From: Desulfosporosinus youngiae DSM 17734
Lineage (GTDB): Bacteria; Bacillota; Desulfitobacteriia; Desulfitobacteriales; Desulfitobacteriaceae
Direction of reading: 5' to 3'
Assembly (NCBI RefSeq): GCF_000244895.1
Contig: NZ_CM001441.1
Location: 2,500,226 to 2,564,225, forward strand
DNA: 64,000 bases
Every line of letters begins with the position of its first letter. The stretch's first letter is position 1. Shown here in pieces: positions 7,807 through 17,373 of the stretch. A program made the translations under genes and the position numbers. The notes under the pieces are model-generated. The model was not told the DNA's origin. It did no database searches and was given only the letters and a program-made list of their open reading frames with translations.

Positions 7807-8548
7807 TTATATTGATTCAATAATTATATTAGTTCTAGGCTCCTTTTTTAGCGGCGTTCTTTTTGCCTCTTCTTCCAACTTTTGTTTGACGGCGTCCTGC
7901 TGCACTTTTAGCGGCGTCGGAGTCGCGGGCACCGGTGCCGGTGTTGTCTGTGCTGCCGGCCCCGGCGTTGCCGCAGTTCTCTGAGCAGCCGCGGCAGCCT
8001 TTTTGGCTGCTTTCGCTTTTTCTGCTTCCCGTTGTTTGCGCAGCGTGGCTTGAATGCCGGAGCCAAGCGCCAGCTCGCGTTCTTGATGCATCTCGTCAAG
8101 ATCCTTGCCGTCTCTGGAATAAAGCTTGCGTCCGACAGCCGTCTCACTGTAGTTGCCGTCTTTCGTTTTCTTCAGGCCTGAACCTTTAATCAGCTGCTCG
8201 GCCAAAGTGCCGCTGTTCGTGGGCCTTCTTGGCGTCTTTATACACACTCACGCCAACGCCGTCCACGGCACCCTGCTGCACGGTATGTACCAGTTCGTGG
8301 GCGGCGGCGGAAGCCTCGAAGCCGCCGGAGCCAAAGTAGACGTCATTTCCTGCCGTATAGGTGTGGGCGACCATGGCGTCAGCCTTTGCGGCGGAACCGG
8401 CGTCGGTATGAAAACGAACCGAAGAAAAATCAGCGCCCAGTTTATTTCCCATGGCCGCTTTAACATTGTCCGGAGTGGAAGCGTGAATATTGGCGGAAAG
8501 CCTTTCCGCCTCGTCTTTATTAATTTCAATATTATAATCGATTAAATA
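7807..8548 (-). pseudogene. Frameshifted DUF4157 (eCIS-core-like) protein gene
   Basis: The upstream segment (8186-8548) encodes AERLSANIHASTPDNVKAAM, then LGADFSSVRFHTDAGSAAKA, DVYFGSGGFEASAAAHELVH and TVQQGA. The HELVHT...QQG motif is the signature of the DUF4157 metallopeptidase-like domain found at the head of toxins and in extracellular contractile injection system effectors. No start codon precedes it. Near 8215 the frame shifts and continues as GTLAEQLIKGSGLKKTKDG and an Ala/Pro/Lys-rich tail (KAAKKAAAAAQRTAATPG...), ending at 7807. No injection-system genes are nearby. Confidence 0.7.
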
Positions 8549-8830
8549 ATCTTAAAATTGAAATAATATCCATTGCTATTCATCAAGATAGGACTAGATA
8601 TTTCTTCCAAGGCATTTTCATAGCAGAACGATACTACTATATCTAACAAATCAGGAGTATTTGAAAGGCGATCGCACCACCGACATCATCAAGATGAATG
8701 ATGCTGCCGCCTTTCAAAACCCGACATGTTGAGCTTATAAGACATAAAATATTATGAGAATATACCTTAGATTTAGAAAATTATGTTATAATAATTTACA
8801 ATATTTAGCTTTAAAATGAGGTAGATAATT
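8549..8830. promoter_or_regulatory. Leader region of the RADAR operon
   Basis: This 282-bp AT-rich gap separates the decayed genes from rdrA. A TATAAT lies at about 8786-8791 (GTTATAATAATT), some 40 bp before the rdrA start, but I see no good -35 at standard spacing. GAGGT at 8818-8822 is the rdrA ribosome site. No gene is visible. Confidence 0.4.
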
Positions 8831-11404
8831 ATGGACTGTATTGATTTTTCGACAGCAAATTCGTATGGGGTTACGGCAGAAGACTATAAAAATTATGAAG
8901 AGTCCTTGTTTAAGAATGCGTATAAAGATGCCCTGAAGTGTCTGAGAATGATCGTGAAAGATAGGGATTCTTCCGACCATACTTGTTCTGAAGCATGTTC
9001 AGGTTCTAATGCACGTTGGAGGGAAAATGCCAACAGTTGGGACGAAAGCAGAGTAATCTCCGATAAGCTTAACACAATAATTGCCTTTGTAGGAGATCGA
9101 GGTACCGGTAAAAGTACCGCAATGGTCTCCTTTGTCAAATTCTTGGTGACAGGAAACCTGAAAATTGCCCGGTATTCAGAGAAAGAAATGCATTACTATT
9201 TTTATACACTTCCGGTCATAGATCCGTCCAGGCTATCGGAAGATGAAACAATTATTGGCGCAATAGTATCAAAGATTTTCCGGGAAGTTCAAGACTATGT
9301 TCAAAAATGTGTTCGTGAAGGTGGAAACGATCTTGATGATAATATTATCCGAAAGGCTATAGAAGCTTGTGAAAAAGTACATCAGGCAATCCGGGTACGC
9401 TATCTGTCCTTAAAGGAAACCTTAAAAGAGAATTCCGATGATTTAGAACATTTAAGTATGCTGGCGAAAACTACACGGCTCCGGGACAGTATTAAAGAAT
9501 TGGTGGATATATATCTCCAAATCATTGCAGGTCCCGAAAGAGCCAAGTATTCATTTTTATTTATCCCGATTGACGATTTGGATACAAATATTGAACATGG
9601 TTATGAAATGGTGGAAGAAATTCGAAGTTTTCTTATGCTTTCCAATGTGGTTATTCCGGTTGCTGTAAAACTGGAACAGCTTTCTGATGCCCTTGAACAG
9701 AAATTTATCACCTTGTTTAAAGAACTGCATAACGAGAAGAAGGAATTACTTGATGCTCACCCTGCCGAAATGGCAATGAAATATATCCAAAAGTTAATTC
9801 CTGCCCAACGCCGCATCATGCTGCCTAAGCTTGAAATGCAAACCTTGGGAAACATACCGATTATTACAAAGACGACTAAAGGAAAGTATAAGTCATTGGC
9901 AGGCAAACGGAAGCTGGTAGACTATTTTTTCGAACTGATCTATACCAGGACGGAAATTGTCCTGGTCAAAAATGAAAATGGCGCGCACCCCATTATACCC
10001 CTTAATTTAAGGGCTCTGCACCAGTCAATTGATTTTTTCGAAAACCTTCCCGTCTTGATTGAAGATAACAATAAAATCTCTGATAGTAAAATATGGCTTG
10101 ATAATTTGGATGCGCTGGAAGTTTGGCTGCTTGACAGTGTGACTTCAAATTCTGTTCCGCGGGAGATGGCAAATATCATCAGGAGCTTTGCCAGACATCC
10201 CAATGAGGGTATCAATGGATATCTGGCAAGAAGCTTGGATAAGTATGGTATTTCAAAAAATATACGCCTTACTTCACGTCATAAAGGGCCGGAATATTGC
10301 GGATTGTTTGGCAATGACCAGTCTGCCTTGCGCATCATTGAAACTGGAACTCTGCAGGAGAATATCAGTCTTGGAGATGTACTCTATTTATTGCATGTGA
10401 TGCAGATGTACGACTCCAGTGAAGGGATCCGCCACTTTACGGCAGCAATTAAGCTTTTATATTCGATTCGCATGAAACGTCAACGTCGCAATATTATGAT
10501 GCTTGATAAATCAGAAAAGACAGAAGGGACAAAAAAAATTAAGGATGACTATTACAGGCAGATGGCCAATCTCTTGAACGGTCTTATATATAATCCTGCG
10601 CAAAAGCTTACATATGATGGTCTTGAAAGCACAATGATAAACATTGATGCATCTAACGTAACTTTAGTAGTGGAAGAAGGAAGCAGGACTATTAAATCGT
10701 TGCTTGATGCGGAAGTAAATAAATCGGATAATCTTGAGACCGGAGCAATGAGTCTTGCCCAGGCAGTATGGCTGAGCTTTTTTGTGACGACATTTGGCAG
10801 AATCAAATCCAGAGACCTGCATATGCATACGCTAAACGAACCCTATCTCAAAATGCGGCTTCAGCCGCTTGATATTGATAAAAATAAAGAAAATAAAGAA
10901 GGAAGTCCTTTATATGTCTCGTTTAACTGGATGGCTTTCGTCCATAATCTGCTGGATCCGGAAAAAACGATTAGCCGTATGTTGTGGCAGGTAACCATAC
11001 CTGCCGGTCAAGCCGCAGATAAAAAAAGTGAACTGATAACTTGCTATAAAAGTCTTCGCAGCAAGCTGTTTGCCGGCATCTTGCATTTTGAGAGCGTCGA
11101 GATATTGGATGCTCTTGCCGCCACAATGATAAGCGAAAAATATATCATTGAAAGGTCCTCTGTAGGAACTATAGGAAAACTCAAAGGGTATTTTAATTTC
11201 TCCCGGGCTGTAATGAATGCCTATGGCAAGATACTCGAAAGAACGGCATTGTTTAATAGTGTACCGGATGAGATGATCGGCAAAAGGAAGAAAGAACTTA
11301 CTCAATACCTGAAATGTATTTTAAGTCTCGAGCATGTCAAAATGTACAATGAGAACACAGACGAAAAACGCCCCTTTGATTGGTTATTGCAAGGTCGGGA
11401 GTGA
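8831..11404 (+). CDS. rdrA: RADAR defence ATPase RdrA
   Basis: The 857-residue P-loop NTPase has Walker A GDRGTGKST at residues 88-96 and Walker B FLFIPIDDLD at about 242-251, the KAP/AAA-like pattern of RdrA. The long helical remainder is similar in length to known RdrA. The strongest support is the next gene, a large adenosine-deaminase-like RdrB. In RADAR, RdrA and RdrB form a giant assembly that deaminates adenosine-containing RNA or nucleotides during phage infection and stops growth. The ATG at 8831 has GAGGT eight bases upstream. rdrB starts 4 bp after this stop. I identify the family from motifs and pairing, not from an alignment. Confidence 0.85.
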   Translation: MDCIDFSTANSYGVTAEDYKNYEESLFKNAYKDALKCLRMIVKDRDSSDHTCSEACSGSNARWRENANSWDESRVISDKLNTIIAFVGDRGTGKSTAMVSFVKFLVTGNLKIARYSEKEMHYYFYTLPVIDPSRLSEDETIIGAIVSKIFREVQDYVQKCVREGGNDLDDNIIRKAIEACEKVHQAIRVRYLSLKETLKENSDDLEHLSMLAKTTRLRDSIKELVDIYLQIIAGPERAKYSFLFIPIDDLDTNIEHGYEMVEEIRSFLMLSNVVIPVAVKLEQLSDALEQKFITLFKELHNEKKELLDAHPAEMAMKYIQKLIPAQRRIMLPKLEMQTLGNIPIITKTTKGKYKSLAGKRKLVDYFFELIYTRTEIVLVKNENGAHPIIPLNLRALHQSIDFFENLPVLIEDNNKISDSKIWLDNLDALEVWLLDSVTSNSVPREMANIIRSFARHPNEGINGYLARSLDKYGISKNIRLTSRHKGPEYCGLFGNDQSALRIIETGTLQENISLGDVLYLLHVMQMYDSSEGIRHFTAAIKLLYSIRMKRQRRNIMMLDKSEKTEGTKKIKDDYYRQMANLLNGLIYNPAQKLTYDGLESTMINIDASNVTLVVEEGSRTIKSLLDAEVNKSDNLETGAMSLAQAVWLSFFVTTFGRIKSRDLHMHTLNEPYLKMRLQPLDIDKNKENKEGSPLYVSFNWMAFVHNLLDPEKTISRMLWQVTIPAGQAADKKSELITCYKSLRSKLFAGILHFESVEILDALAATMISEKYIIERSSVGTIGKLKGYFNFSRAVMNAYGKILERTALFNSVPDEMIGKRKKELTQYLKCILSLEHVKMYNENTDEKRPFDWLLQGRE

Positions 11405-11408
11405 GGGA

Positions 11409-14054
11409 ATGGAACAAACTTTTGCTTATGGGCTCTCAATATTGTTGCGGCGCATGTCGATTTGTGAAGTCATGAATAATTCCCGGTTGACGGAGACAGG
11501 TCATTCCAGACAACCGAGCTATTTAAGTCTGTGTGATCGTCAAAGTTTTAGAGTCGCCTTCTTGAATGAATTCAGACAATACTCCGAAAACGAAGCGGAC
11601 AACATTTATAGCCGTCTGGCCAATGAGGTGAAAGAACTGCGCTGGGGAAAGTGCGGGATCTATTCTCTGATCCGGTTAGTTGCCAACAGCGCACTGCGTA
11701 TGGACGGTGCATCCGCTTGTTGTGCCCACGATAAGATGGTACATTGGCGTAATGCAGTCCATCAGATCGGCCAATCGGTGTTTATTTGTGCCTATCTTGC
11801 CGACCAGGACCTGCAAAATCGCTTTCAAAGGAACAATTTTGCCTTCAGTCCCTACGCTAAAACCGATAATCTCCGCTTGCGCAATATGTTAACTCAAGGA
11901 ATCGCGGAAAACCATTTCCATTTAAAGGGTTCGGCTCCGGCCTTTTTGCTGTCGTGGGTTTGTCTGATGAACCATATTGACAAAAGGAATAACAAAGAGG
12001 GTTTCAAAAATGAAAAAATGAAGCGGCTTTTTTATCCGGTGCCTTCAGGAGATGAAGCTCTGGAATTACATGATTTCGTTTGTTTGGCTGCGGAAATACG
12101 GTTATTCCTTTGGAGGCGCTTAAGGGGAATCGGAAGTAAAAGTATTGATGAGGAAAAAACAAATATAAGTCGATGGACGAACCCAAAAGGGCTATTGCCT
12201 CCGGTGGCAGATTTACAGCGCAGAATAGATGTTGAACGCATGCTCAACTTGGGATCCTTGGATTATATAACTGATACTGTGAAAAATGCTGAATCCGACG
12301 ATGCGTATGCACCGATTGCAGGTGAACACCGCTTTCTATATCTGATGTTCCGGGCTATTTATGACAAAGATGGGGAGATCAAACCTTATTTGGATTGGTT
12401 TTATACGTATTTGCTGGTTTTCATCCGTATGAGAGGAGAACTGGTTCAATGCAATCACGCTGTGGGGTTCCATAATTTTATGCTCTACCAGGATCGGAAG
12501 GAAATTTTTCTGGAAAAGTACCCGGAATATGCTGAAGCATTAGTGCGTCTGGCTTTTTCGTCAGCCTTAGAAAACAAATCGGTCAAGAACTTAGAGGTTC
12601 GGATTACGCCAAAGGAATCTCCTGCCCAATTGCATAAGTCATTGACAAACTACCAAAAATGTATCCCGGTTGCAGCAAGTGAATCAAAGGGCGAAAGGTA
12701 TATCAAGCGTATTTTAGCTGCCGGGAAACCTGCCGGTGATTCGGTCTATGATGAACGGGCTTATTTTGTATTGCACTTAGTTAAAGAAGGGGACGAACGG
12801 TGTAAGAAGGACATGATGATGGAGATCATGAAATGCCGCCACTATTATTTCCGATCTTATAAGGTGCAGCCTCAGATCCGAAGCATTGTAGAGTTGTTTC
12901 AACGCAATGACCCAATGGTGCGCAGGGTTTACGGGATAGATGCCTGCAACCAGGAAATTGGCTGCCGGCCGGAAGTGTTTGCTCCGGAGTTCAGATATGC
13001 GCGTGCGGCGGCCTGTCAAAGGGACGGGTTTCCCCGTTCGAATAGATCTTTGCCGGTTTTACGTATAACCTTTCATGTGGGAGAAGACTTTCTGGATATT
13101 GCCGATGGGCTGAGGGCAATTGATGAGGCTGTTCGTTTTCTTGAGCTGCGGCACGGTGATCGCTTAGGACATGCTTTAGCCTTGGGAATTGGTGTAACTG
13201 AGTGGTACCGGTTTAAAAATAAAAAACTATATCTGCCGCGTCAGGACATCTTGGACAATTGTGTATGGATGTATAAACAACTGGAAAGCTATGATATCGG
13301 TAATCAGAGCATCCGAAGTCAATTGGTTGAGATGTATCACCGGCAGATGAATCACATTTACTATAAAAATATTCCCGGATCTGAGCGGGAAATTTCCATT
13401 GACACATATTTTGAGGCGTGGCTTTTGCGGGGGGATCGTCCGGAATATTACTTACATGGTTTCGAGGGTGATGCAACTCAATCGATGTTGAAAGACAATA
13501 GGGCGGAAAATTTGCATACCTCGCCTTATTGTCGGCTGGTTCGGGAGAGTAATCCCAGGGCAAGACAATTGATGCATTACTACCATTACAATTGGGGGGT
13601 AAAAACAGACGGGAATAAAATTGATGAGTTTGATGTGACTGAGGACTACATGAGTGCGGTAATATCCATCCAGGCCGAGATGCAGAAGGAGATTGCCCGA
13701 CTGGGGATTGCGATTGAAACTAACCCTTCCTCTAATTATCTGATAAGTACTTATAAACGATATGATAAGCATCCGATTTTAGAGTTGAATGATGCAGGCT
13801 TGAGAAACAATGAAAAATGCGCTCAAATATTTGTCTCCATCAATACCGATGATCAGGGTGTTTTTGATACGGATCTGGAGAATGAATATGCCTTGATGGC
13901 CTGTGCCTTGGAAAACGCCAGGGACGACCGAGGACAGTTAGTGTTCAAGTCTTCTCAAGTGTATCAATGGCTGAATCAAGTGCGCATTATGGGTATGGAA
14001 CAAAGTTTCAGACAACAACAAATAAACCTTGGAGGAAGTGACTATGGGCAGTGA
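11409..14054 (+). CDS. rdrB: RADAR adenosine-deaminase-like effector RdrB
   Basis: The 881-residue protein contains all the metal-dependent adenosine deaminase landmarks, spread by insertions: H169-F-H171-LKGS (zinc ligands), FHVGED at 555-560 (His556 ligand, Glu559 catalytic), RHGDRLGHA at 581-589, ETNPSSN at 770-776, and INTDDQ with Asp814-Asp815. Ordinary adenosine deaminases are about 350 residues, so the large size points to RdrB, which deaminates adenosine to inosine in the RADAR complex. The start at 11409 is chosen for GGGAG upstream and a 4-bp gap from rdrA; an earlier in-frame start at 11334 lies inside rdrA. It overlaps the third gene by 11 bp. Confidence 0.9.
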   Translation: MEQTFAYGLSILLRRMSICEVMNNSRLTETGHSRQPSYLSLCDRQSFRVAFLNEFRQYSENEADNIYSRLANEVKELRWGKCGIYSLIRLVANSALRMDGASACCAHDKMVHWRNAVHQIGQSVFICAYLADQDLQNRFQRNNFAFSPYAKTDNLRLRNMLTQGIAENHFHLKGSAPAFLLSWVCLMNHIDKRNNKEGFKNEKMKRLFYPVPSGDEALELHDFVCLAAEIRLFLWRRLRGIGSKSIDEEKTNISRWTNPKGLLPPVADLQRRIDVERMLNLGSLDYITDTVKNAESDDAYAPIAGEHRFLYLMFRAIYDKDGEIKPYLDWFYTYLLVFIRMRGELVQCNHAVGFHNFMLYQDRKEIFLEKYPEYAEALVRLAFSSALENKSVKNLEVRITPKESPAQLHKSLTNYQKCIPVAASESKGERYIKRILAAGKPAGDSVYDERAYFVLHLVKEGDERCKKDMMMEIMKCRHYYFRSYKVQPQIRSIVELFQRNDPMVRRVYGIDACNQEIGCRPEVFAPEFRYARAAACQRDGFPRSNRSLPVLRITFHVGEDFLDIADGLRAIDEAVRFLELRHGDRLGHALALGIGVTEWYRFKNKKLYLPRQDILDNCVWMYKQLESYDIGNQSIRSQLVEMYHRQMNHIYYKNIPGSEREISIDTYFEAWLLRGDRPEYYLHGFEGDATQSMLKDNRAENLHTSPYCRLVRESNPRARQLMHYYHYNWGVKTDGNKIDEFDVTEDYMSAVISIQAEMQKEIARLGIAIETNPSSNYLISTYKRYDKHPILELNDAGLRNNEKCAQIFVSINTDDQGVFDTDLENEYALMACALENARDDRGQLVFKSSQVYQWLNQVRIMGMEQSFRQQQINLGGSDYGQ

Positions 14055-17000
14055 GCTTACGCAGGAAATACTGGATGGTTTAAGAGTGGGAAAAGCTGGG
14101 GCGGCATACTTCTATCCTAAGGATCGACGACTACAGATTATTGAGCTGAGAAATAAATCACTACTGGACGAACTCAAAGAATACGAACAATCCATATGGG
14201 ATTTAACAATTGAAAAGTTCCAGGTTGATAACAAGGTGTTTAAGCAAATTGCTGCACTAAATAGCATAAAAAAATTAACAATAATCGGTCTAAACCAACA
14301 ACAGCCTTCTGCATCGGGTTTTAAGGAATTGAGCCGGCTTCCCGGACTTTCCTCCATTGCCATTAAAGATATACAACGGATTAGTGCCAGTTGGTTTAAG
14401 TTAATCACAGGATTTAGAAAAAACGCCGGAATAATGGAATTAGAGATTAGCGGAGTTAGCGAACTAGAGAGGAAGGCAATCCCTGTTTTGGCCAAATTAC
14501 CTAATTTGGAAAAACTGGTAGTGAGCCGAATTGAACTGGGGCCTGAGTTCTTTAAAACTTTGGTGAAGATGACAAGTTTAGAAACCTTGATCCTTGACGC
14601 TATTAGCAATGATCCGAATCTGGTAGACAGGATCAATCTTTCCCAGTTGAAAAAATTGACTACTCTAAACATCAATCATGTGCCGTTTCAAAGATTGCCT
14701 TCAGGCTTTAAGGATTTAATAAAACTGGAGCATTTAGACGTATCTTCCAGTAGATTTGAACGTTTTTTCGATGAAAATACAAATTCAGATGAACAGCAAG
14801 GTATAAAAAAGGTACTATCTAACCTGAAGTCTCTTAATCTCAGCTCCAGCAAAATATCTTCTCTACCAAAAATTTCATTCCCTAAGCTTGAAACCTTGAA
14901 TATGTCCAATACTGTGATTAAGAATGTACCGGGATGCTATATCCCAGCATCATTAAAACAGTTTCATATGAGAAGTTGTAATATAGAAGAGCTGAAAGGC
15001 GTCGGGGCTTTGGAGCATCTTGAAACGCTGGATATCTCTCTAACGGCAATCAAAGAACTACCTGAAGAGATGGTCTGCATCAAGACCCTGAAATATTTGG
15101 ATATTGGGAATACAAAGATTACCAAGCTGCGGGAGTGGATAACTAAACTCACTAATCTAAAATATTTGGGGCTGACTCAACTCAAACTGGACACTTTTCC
15201 CCAAGAACTTGCAACGAGAGAAAAGGTCAAGTTTTATGATAAATTTAAATCAGATAGGGATTATGATGATCAAGATAGTCAAGATAGATGTGAAGTTTAT
15301 GTGGGTGGATTGCGGATTGCCGATATGGATGTGCGTTACCTAACCCTGAATGATCCCGAATTTTTGCAGGCCTATTATGGAGCTTCTGACAAAATGCCAC
15401 TCCATCGGGGTAACGTTATTTTCCTGGGGGACGTCGGTGTAGGAAAAACAAATATTATTGAACGGTTGCTGGATATTGATGAGGATGAAATCAATAAAGC
15501 TTATGGCTTACATTTCATTAAGGAAAAGAGCCTGTTTTGGGAAATGGCCGCTCCTTTTAAAAAGAGCAACGGAGAAGCCTATATTAGCAATAATGCTGAC
15601 ATCCATATTATTGAGTTGAGCGGCTATGCTGCAATGCAACTGGTCCATCCGTTGTTCCTGCCCCAGACAAGTGTATATGTGATTGTTCTGGACGCGCGTA
15701 AAACTGATTTATTATTTCAGCGTGCTCAGTATTGGTCTAAGTTGGTAGAGGCCTATTCCCCCAATTCGACCATTATATACGTTCTTAATTACGCGCCCAA
15801 AAATAGAGCGAGCCTTAGTCTGCCATTGTTGAAAACGTCAATATTTTTAAAAATAGTGGAAAAAGTAATTCTCTTAGAAACGGAAGAGGATCCGGATCAA
15901 GAGGAGGATGGCCCGGATATTTCAGGTACTATCGAAAATTTAGGCAAAACTTTGGCGGAAGAAGTCTCCGAATTGGGATATTATACGCAAAAGATTCCCC
16001 GCCCTTGGCAGAATGCAATGCGTCATGTTGAGGATGTGCTTGAATCACGCACTGTAATGTCCTATAAAAACTATCTGGATATATGTAAGCTTTATGGAAT
16101 GGACGAAAGGGCTGGTTGGGGATTCTTGCGGACAACTCTTTCAGGCAACAGCAGATTATTTATACCGGATGATACGGATACTGATATAAAGCCGGGATTC
16201 ATATATCATACCTTTTGGTTTGAGAACGGAATATACAGAATCATCAAATGCGCGGAGTTAAATAACGGCAGAATAGAAGACTCTGTGGTTGGTGTGTGGG
16301 AAAATATCATAGATTCTGATTCGACCATGGATTATTCTATAAACAATATCAAGATGCTTATGGAATATCTACAGGAACAAAATTTAAGTTATCACATACC
16401 CTCTGAGAAAGTATGGCTATTCCCCGGGTTTTTAAATGGATTAGCCGGAAACCGGGGGGAAGATGAGGACTGGATAAATAGGATTAGTTTAGCGGCAGGG
16501 CAGAATCATTTTTTTGTAGAATGTCCAATTATTTCACACAGGCTATTGTCAGAAATAATCTGCCGGACGGTAGGCCCACTACAAGAGGAAAAGGGAAATA
16601 ATCTGCCGCCTGAAGGAAAGCAAGGCGTTACTTTTTTGGTGGGACAGGAGGGAGTGGCTATTTCGTTTCCTGATGACGAAAACTGGCGCGGAGGCAGTTT
16701 GCTGATGATAGGCAGCGTAGGCTGTCCCGGCATGCTGCATATTTATGCAGTTCCAGTGGGCCGCCGGCAAGCCTCGTCAAGAGACAGAGAAACTTTATCA
16801 AATGACATAGAGTCAAGGCATTTGCAGGCCTATGCAGAGTTAGTTTTTGGTAGACTTACCCATTCATTGAAGAGATTCAGGCCTTATTTTGCATCGCAGT
16901 ATAAAATTTATGTGGAACAGGTAGTTGGTGAAATAGATGCACCAATATATAACACTCGAGCAAATATCATGCTCAGTAATATCATTTCCGCCTTTAAGGC

Positions 17001-17118
17001 AGGACGTCCTGATTATTTTATTGGAGAACTGGGGAAATCAGAATATATCGTTGAACTGTATAATAAGTATATTTCCGAGTCTGTTGTAGATTTCGAAAAC
17101 AATAAAGCCGGTCAATAA
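14044..17118 (+). CDS. Leucine-rich-repeat P-loop GTPase-like protein, third gene of the RADAR operon
   Basis: The 1024-residue protein starts at ATG 14044 behind GGAGGAAG, inside the last 11 bases of rdrB. Residues about 60-400 are leucine-rich repeats (e.g. LETLDISLTAIKELPEEM, LKYLDIGNTKITKL). A GTPase-like domain follows: Walker A GDVGVGKT at 463-470, IIELSGY at 522-528 where GTPases have DxxG, and VLNYAPKN at 580-587 where NKxD is expected. The order LRR then Ras-like domain matches ROCO (LRR-Roc-COR) proteins, but the G3 and G4 motifs are degenerate, so nucleotide specificity is uncertain. About 400 residues after it are unrecognised. The coupling suggests a sensor or regulator of RADAR. 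Confidence 0.7.
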   Translation: MGSELTQEILDGLRVGKAGAAYFYPKDRRLQIIELRNKSLLDELKEYEQSIWDLTIEKFQVDNKVFKQIAALNSIKKLTIIGLNQQQPSASGFKELSRLPGLSSIAIKDIQRISASWFKLITGFRKNAGIMELEISGVSELERKAIPVLAKLPNLEKLVVSRIELGPEFFKTLVKMTSLETLILDAISNDPNLVDRINLSQLKKLTTLNINHVPFQRLPSGFKDLIKLEHLDVSSSRFERFFDENTNSDEQQGIKKVLSNLKSLNLSSSKISSLPKISFPKLETLNMSNTVIKNVPGCYIPASLKQFHMRSCNIEELKGVGALEHLETLDISLTAIKELPEEMVCIKTLKYLDIGNTKITKLREWITKLTNLKYLGLTQLKLDTFPQELATREKVKFYDKFKSDRDYDDQDSQDRCEVYVGGLRIADMDVRYLTLNDPEFLQAYYGASDKMPLHRGNVIFLGDVGVGKTNIIERLLDIDEDEINKAYGLHFIKEKSLFWEMAAPFKKSNGEAYISNNADIHIIELSGYAAMQLVHPLFLPQTSVYVIVLDARKTDLLFQRAQYWSKLVEAYSPNSTIIYVLNYAPKNRASLSLPLLKTSIFLKIVEKVILLETEEDPDQEEDGPDISGTIENLGKTLAEEVSELGYYTQKIPRPWQNAMRHVEDVLESRTVMSYKNYLDICKLYGMDERAGWGFLRTTLSGNSRLFIPDDTDTDIKPGFIYHTFWFENGIYRIIKCAELNNGRIEDSVVGVWENIIDSDSTMDYSINNIKMLMEYLQEQNLSYHIPSEKVWLFPGFLNGLAGNRGEDEDWINRISLAAGQNHFFVECPIISHRLLSEIICRTVGPLQEEKGNNLPPEGKQGVTFLVGQEGVAISFPDDENWRGGSLLMIGSVGCPGMLHIYAVPVGRRQASSRDRETLSNDIESRHLQAYAELVFGRLTHSLKRFRPYFASQYKIYVEQVVGEIDAPIYNTRANIMLSNIISAFKAGRPDYFIGELGKSEYIVELYNKYISESVVDFENNKAGQ

Positions 17119-17140
17119 ATCATGATTTATTGACCGGCTT
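17105..17140. terminator. Perfect-palindrome bidirectional terminator
   Basis: A perfect 36-bp palindrome with arms starting AAGCCGGTCAATAAAT. It contains the stop codon of the LRR gene and separates it from the convergent peptide/radical-SAM operon. Confidence 0.8.
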
Positions 17141-17172
17141 ATAAAACATAGTTGAATAAATTATTAGGTATT

Positions 17173-17373
17173 TTAAGGACGACCGCCACCGCCACCACCA
17201 CCGCCGCCACCAATGGCAGACCCTCTTAAAGGTGAAATCGGTGAAAGTTGCTCCCGGTTATCATATGGAGTAAACGCTGAAGTCGTCTGAAGAGGTAATT
17301 TCGTGCGAACCCAAAACAAATCTTTTTGTAAGTTGCAGCTTTCATTGCCCGGTAAATAATGTTCAAACTTCAT
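17173..17373 (-). CDS. Candidate RiPP precursor peptide with poly-glycine C-terminus
   Basis: This is a 66-residue peptide starting MKFEHYLPGNESC. It ends SPISPLRGSAI, ten consecutive glycines, then Arg-Pro. The ten glycine codons mix GGT and GGC, so the run is not a simple trinucleotide slip. The ATG overlaps the stop of the upstream radical SAM gene in an ATGA arrangement, so it depends on coupled translation. A short peptide with a polar leader and low-complexity C-terminal core next to a B12-type radical SAM enzyme is the layout of a ribosomally made, modified peptide. I do not know a described class with this core. No exporter or peptidase gene is adjacent. Confidence 0.7.
   Translation of the reverse strand: MKFEHYLPGNESCNLQKDLFWVRTKLPLQTTSAFTPYDNREQLSPISPLRGSAIGGGGGGGGGGRP

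Noticed and set aside
17173-17210. Poly-glycine run as a simple-sequence error or slippage tract
   Set aside because: The ten codons alternate GGT and GGC irregularly and the frame stays open to a proper stop, so a coding origin is more likely.
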